Shown in pieces: positions 63,729 through 64,000 of a stretch of 64,000 nucleotides of DNA. A program made the translations under genes and the position numbers. A model generated the notes under the pieces. That model searched no databases. It was not told the DNA's origin and saw only the letters and a program-made list of their open reading frames with translations. Source of the DNA: G965267425 sp965267425 (GTDB lineage: Bacteria; Bacteroidota; Bacteroidia; Flavobacteriales_E; Vicingaceae); NCBI GenBank assembly GCA_965267425.1, contig OZ253959.1:2914001-2978000 (forward strand), read 5' to 3'. Each line of letters starts with the position of its first letter. Position 1 is the stretch's first letter.

Positions 63729-64000
63729 ATGATGAGTTCCTCAGATAAGCTATATAAGGACATTTGCAACTTCATCAAGTCACCGCCAAACGATCAACCG
63801 TTGTTGTTCGAAGAACTGGCTTTGCGCACGTTTGAATTCCAGTATGATAACGTTGAAATCTTTCAGAAATTTTGTGCAGAGCTGTCCAAATCTCCTGAAA
63901 CCGTTCACAGCATTTCTGATATTCCATTTTTGCCAATTGAATTTTTCAAGACGTTTCCCATTCACAGTAAGCATCATTCCGTTCAAAAAATATTTGAAAG
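63729..64000 (+). CDS. LuxE-like acyl-protein synthetase, 5' end only
   Basis: The first 90 codons from ATG 63729 (or 63732) to the right edge. ELALRTFEFQYDNVEIFQKF and ISDIPFLPIEFFKTFPIHS match the opening of LuxE/acyl-protein synthetase-like enzymes (I-P-x-L/F-P-I-x-F-F-K). This adenylating family activates fatty acids or other carboxylates. It is 17 kb from the pfa genes, so any link is speculative. Confidence 0.7.
   Translation, partial: MMSSSDKLYKDICNFIKSPPNDQPLLFEELALRTFEFQYDNVEIFQKFCAELSKSPETVHSISDIPFLPIEFFKTFPIHSKHHSVQKIFE

Noticed and set aside
1..64000. tRNA, rRNA and known riboswitch genes
   Set aside because: None recognised by eye; a covariance-model scan would be needed to exclude small RNAs.

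Overview
The window looks like a chromosomal segment of a marine-type Bacteroidota (Flavobacteriia/Cytophagia grade; I cannot place it lower). Reasons: AT-rich DNA, weak Shine-Dalgarno sequences, several TAnnTTTG-type -7 promoter boxes, a CarboxypepD_reg/TonB-dependent receptor, many short SPII lipoproteins, Bacteroidota-specific outer-membrane barrels (DUF6089-like, DUF5723-like, DUF2490-like), a PID-CTERM-like sorting tail and a PUFA synthase.

Layout. 1-14.5 kb: TPR protein, lipoprotein, GT-C glycosyltransferase, SGNH hydrolase, an NrtR-like Nudix regulator divergent from a TonB receptor with a small HMA-like protein, a TetR/SDR pair with matching palindromic operators, and a Cache-HAMP-SpoIIE phosphatase. 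14.5-21.2 kb: an outer-membrane barrel gene is split by a 5,763-bp IS1595-type transposon (14924-20686). It has 24-bp inverted ends and an exact 8-bp target duplication; deleting the element and one duplication restores one continuous frame. The element carries a retropepsin-like protease, a coupled lipoprotein/wHTH/55-aa operon, an XRE regulator, an AbiC-like membrane protein, a PUA/EVE-like membrane protein, the transposase with a coupled 37-aa basic ORF, and a two-TM coiled-coil protein. Several cargo genes have a hairpin plus U-tract just before their start codon. 21.2-31.3 kb: XRE/S24-like regulator, PID-CTERM-like peptide, PKD lipoprotein, three outer-membrane barrel genes, a CPA2 antiporter and a DUF5723 pair.

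31.3-47.0 kb (minus): the polyunsaturated fatty acid operon pfaA - pfaC(with internal AT) - pfaD - lpxD-like - DUF1801-like. PfaA is KS-AT-ACPx6-KR-DH; the second subunit is KS-CLF-AT-DH-DH, so no separate pfaB is needed; PfaD is the FMN enoyl reductase. No phosphopantetheinyl transferase (pfaE) is in the window. The LpxD-family acyltransferase as fourth gene is the most suggestive link to where the product goes.

47.2-64 kb: ClC channel, polyprenol-phosphate mannosyltransferase, flippase, asparagine synthase, a five-gene operon of DUF1549-like/lipoprotein/DUF1501/CxxxxCH-cytochrome-like/lipoprotein products, a very large NtrY-like histidine kinase, a Na/Pi cotransporter, a lipoprotein and the start of a LuxE-like acyl-protein synthetase. 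I saw no rRNA, tRNA or CRISPR array. All family assignments are by eye from motifs; none was checked by a database search.
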